Assembly (NCBI GenBank): GCA_006227095.1
Contig: SBFZ01000049.1
Coordinates: forward strand, 1 to 8,378
Length of the DNA: 8,378 nucleotides
Source of the DNA: Bacteroidota bacterium
Lineage (GTDB): Bacteria; Bacteroidota; Bacteroidia; Bacteroidales; VadinHA17
Direction of reading: 5' to 3'
A program made the translations under genes and the position numbers. The notes under the pieces are model-generated. The model was not told the DNA's origin. It saw nothing but the letters and a program-made list of their open reading frames with translations, and did not search any database. Every line of letters begins with the position of its first letter. Position 1 is the stretch's first letter. Below are positions 6,198 through 8,378 of this stretch, piece after piece.

Positions 6198-6212
6198 GGT
6201 TTCCTCCTTCAT

Positions 6213-8378
6213 CTATCTGCGGGGAATGTATACCAGCCTTGTCCTGTAGGAGACGCCTCCGTGTTCAGCTGTAAATGTGTATACTCCAGGGGCAAGGCCC
6301 GCTTCTTCAAGGTCAATTAACGTGGTTCCGTCTATCTCTTTCACCATGACTGTTACCCCTGAAGCCGAGATTACCCTGAGTTTAATTATACCGGCGTCCT
6401 CATCTCCTATGCTGACCACAACCAGTCCGTCTGACGGATTTGGATAGAGAGACAGGTCACCCCACTTCCTTTCCAGTATCTCTTCGGATGCTGTTGATAC
6501 CGGGTCATTGGCAAATGGTGATCCTCCCTTATTGGCTGAGCGTCTCCAGTAGGAAGATATGTTGGGATCGCCCGCCGGGTCTCCTGCCTGTGAGACCAGT
6601 GAATAGCCGCCGCCATCAGCCTCTGCAGGCCAGGGAGAATCATCGGAGAAGGTAAATGAGAATATCCTGTTGCTGTTTTTATCCGTGACAAGCACGAATT
6701 CACCGGCGTTGGACAGATTTCCGCTGAAGTTGCCGCTGGGGCTCATGCCGTAATATGCATAGAATTCCTCGGGCTTTGATGCGATGACCCAGAAACCCTT
6801 CGGGGGAAGCATGACTCCCTGGGGTACCCTGTAGTAAACAGCCGTGTCAACTGTTACACCTGAGATATTCACTGCCCCTTTTCCCGTATTCTTAAGTTCG
6901 ATGAACTCGAGGTCCTTACCGTCAACGGTGTCAGTTCCGTTTATCAGGTCAGATGGGTGATAATGGACCTCGGTAACTTTAAGATATGAGTAATCTTCAT
7001 TTACAGCGGAAAATCTTACCTCCTTCAGGGCGCTCCAGACCTGACCGTCATAGATGCGCGACCTGAAAATGGTGGAACCGGTAACAAGCAGGTTGGATCC
7101 GTTCTGTGCCTGGACCGCCTTTGATGAAACTGTTCCTCCGATCAGGCGAGGGTCAGTACCGTCAATCGTGTAGTAGATCTGGCCCCTGTTGTTCGGGTTC
7201 TCAAGTGTGACGGTCAGGGATGAGCTGACAGCCCTTTCTGCTGCCAGTGTCAGGCCTGATTCCTTGACAACCGTGGGTTCCAGTGAAGGATACAGGTGTG
7301 CTGACCTTAGCTGGCTGACCACTATGTCAGATCTGACCGGAAAAAAATCGTTCTCAAGGCTGGTAACTTCCGGTATCCAGTCATCATTCCTGTCCCTGGG
7401 ATCCCAGCTTTTTGCATCTCCCCACCTTGCAGATTCGGCGATTATAGCCATATCCACCTGTTCCTTCCTTGTACGGAAGCGGTTGATGCATTGCCCCGGA
7501 GAGAGTGCTCCTCCCAGTGAAAAGTGTTTGTATGCCCTGTCCGCAAAGCGAAGCCGGTATTCGGCATTGGAAGCAAGTTTGTGATGCAGCCACTGCGGCT
7601 GGAAATTATTGGTGCCGGATGCTGTCATTGCGGGGTCAGTGATGGTAACCCTGTTTTCAATGATGCCGTCACTGAGGGCGTATGGAGTAACAAACATCGA
7701 ATGCTCTGAGTCATGTGCAAGAAAAACGAAACCTTCGCCCTTGTTTTTCCGGTTCAGGATGGCGAAGTAGTTGTTGGCCATTGCATTCCCTGCCCAGGCT
7801 GAAACGGGAGCATCGAAGTTACCCGTATAGAAAATCACCAGCATGTAATCAATAAGGTTGTCAATGTCAACCCAGACCCTCGTGTTTTTCACCGGATTGC
7901 CGTTCTGGTCCTTGCCTTCAAGTGCAAAGTAGTCAGCATTCGATGCAAAACCCCTGACACAGCGGTTCCAGAGTTCCTGCCATGGTGCCATTGTGCCGTC
8001 AGTTGCCTCATTGAAATATGGCCATGCTTCCACAGAAACCTTTATCACATCATAATCATCCTCACCGTCGCCGAAATAGGTCTCGGCATAATCGGCATCA
8101 GCACGCTCCTCAGTCTGGAAGAGGCCCCAGTACATGCCATTCAGGTACAGATGATAGTACCTTCCCCGCGTATACGGCTGTCCCATGTCACGCTGCGTGT
8201 CACGCGAGAAGATATCCCTCAGGAAGGTATTATGCGGATCACCATCCTTGCTCCAGGAGTAATTCTGTTCGGTTCTCAGGTCAACCTTGTCGAATTCAGC
8301 GGCTCCCTCATCACCAAAAAGCGGAAAGAGTAGCTTGCCGGGTCCGTATTCCTTCCTGAAGAAAAGCCGGAAGGCATG
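6213..8378 (-). CDS. T9SS type A-secreted CotH-kinase-family protein (5' partial)
   Basis: The C-terminal 721 residues of a secreted multidomain protein; the frame is open to the window edge, so the N-terminus and signal peptide are missing. Numbering is from the edge. Residues 1 to about 350 match the CotH kinase family: RLFFRKEYGPGKLLFPLFG at 4-22, KVDLRTEQNYSW at about 33-44, RDIFSRDTQRDMGQPYTRG at about 54-72, YHLYLNGMYWGLFQTEER at 75-92 and HDSEHSM at 222-228, whose acidic residues probably belong to the metal/active site. Residues about 395-460 resemble a chitobiase C-terminal-like module (IYYTIDGTDPR). Residues about 465-615 resemble a lamin-tail domain (VTEVHYHPSD, LEFIELKNTG, FWVIASKPEEF). 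Residues about 640-721 are a T9SS type A sorting domain (LSLYPNPSDG, LAPGVYTFTAEHGG, ending IPRR). CotH itself is a spore-coat protein kinase; kinase activity and target here are inferred. Confidence 0.92.
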   Translation of the reverse strand, partial: HAFRLFFRKEYGPGKLLFPLFGDEGAAEFDKVDLRTEQNYSWSKDGDPHNTFLRDIFSRDTQRDMGQPYTRGRYYHLYLNGMYWGLFQTEERADADYAETYFGDGEDDYDVIKVSVEAWPYFNEATDGTMAPWQELWNRCVRGFASNADYFALEGKDQNGNPVKNTRVWVDIDNLIDYMLVIFYTGNFDAPVSAWAGNAMANNYFAILNRKNKGEGFVFLAHDSEHSMFVTPYALSDGIIENRVTITDPAMTASGTNNFQPQWLHHKLASNAEYRLRFADRAYKHFSLGGALSPGQCINRFRTRKEQVDMAIIAESARWGDAKSWDPRDRNDDWIPEVTSLENDFFPVRSDIVVSQLRSAHLYPSLEPTVVKESGLTLAAERAVSSSLTVTLENPNNRGQIYYTIDGTDPRLIGGTVSSKAVQAQNGSNLLVTGSTIFRSRIYDGQVWSALKEVRFSAVNEDYSYLKVTEVHYHPSDLINGTDTVDGKDLEFIELKNTGKGAVNISGVTVDTAVYYRVPQGVMLPPKGFWVIASKPEEFYAYYGMSPSGNFSGNLSNAGEFVLVTDKNSNRIFSFTFSDDSPWPAEADGGGYSLVSQAGDPAGDPNISSYWRRSANKGGSPFANDPVSTASEEILERKWGDLSLYPNPSDGLVVVSIGDEDAGIIKLRVISASGVTVMVKEIDGTTLIDLEEAGLAPGVYTFTAEHGGVSYRTRLVYIPRR

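Noticed and set aside
6171..6213. Inverted repeat GATGAAG...CTTCATC around the CotH-gene stop, considered as a terminator
   Set aside because: The loop is 29 bases and no T tract follows; it overlaps the ribosome site of the candidate small ORF and may be chance.
825..6215. All five leftward genes are followed by 32-43 sense codons in the same frame after their stops, suggesting stop-codon readthrough or recoding
   Set aside because: The stops differ (TGA, TGA, TAA, TGA, TAG) and the tails share no sequence. One tail runs antisense into the peroxiredoxin gene and another ends at the porT start. Each run has roughly a 1 in 5 to 1 in 8 chance on its own. The pattern is post hoc and more likely compositional.
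8018..8359. A + strand frame of 113 codons rich in His, Arg and Pro
   Set aside because: It is antisense to the CotH-family domain, whose conserved motifs are clear in the opposite frame.

Overview
The window looks like chromosomal DNA of a member of the Bacteroidota (Bacteroidetes). Three independent signs support this. Two large surface proteins end in the two different C-terminal signals used by the type IX secretion system (T9SS). A PorT-type T9SS outer-membrane protein is present. Two sites match the Bacteroidetes promoter -7 box TAnnTTTG, one of them with a correctly spaced -33 TTTG. Most starts lack a Shine-Dalgarno sequence, which is also usual in this phylum. No mobile element, CRISPR array, tRNA or rRNA was seen.

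Layout, left to right. 37-771 (+): exported 1-Cys peroxiredoxin of the Prx6 type. 796-821: hairpin terminator between two convergent genes. 825-3509 (-): secreted modular adhesin-like protein with a GEVED-type N-terminal domain, five ~86-residue repeats, two further Ig/PKD-like modules and a T9SS type B (CHU_C, gliding-motility-associated) C-terminus. 3510-3865: divergent intergenic region with promoters and nested inverted repeats. 3866-4051 (+): small two-helix membrane protein with a strong ribosome binding site. 4151-4801 (-): membrane protein with a C-terminal zinc ribbon. 5011-5730 (-): PorT. 5850-6053 (-): tiny cysteine-rich lipoprotein with a textbook Bacteroidetes promoter. 6111-6197 (-): candidate 28-codon ORF with a perfect Shine-Dalgarno sequence. 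6213-8378 (-): CotH-kinase-family protein with lamin-tail and T9SS type A C-terminal domains; its N-terminus lies outside the window.

How it fits together: the main theme is the cell envelope. PorT is part of the T9SS machinery, and the two large proteins are predicted T9SS substrates carrying the two alternative sorting signals. The peroxiredoxin and the small lipoprotein are predicted to leave the cytoplasm by Sec. I see no clear evidence of a wholly new system. The least explained items are the candidate small ORF and dyad-bearing promoter between the CotH gene and the lipoprotein, and the nested inverted repeats at 3631-3746.
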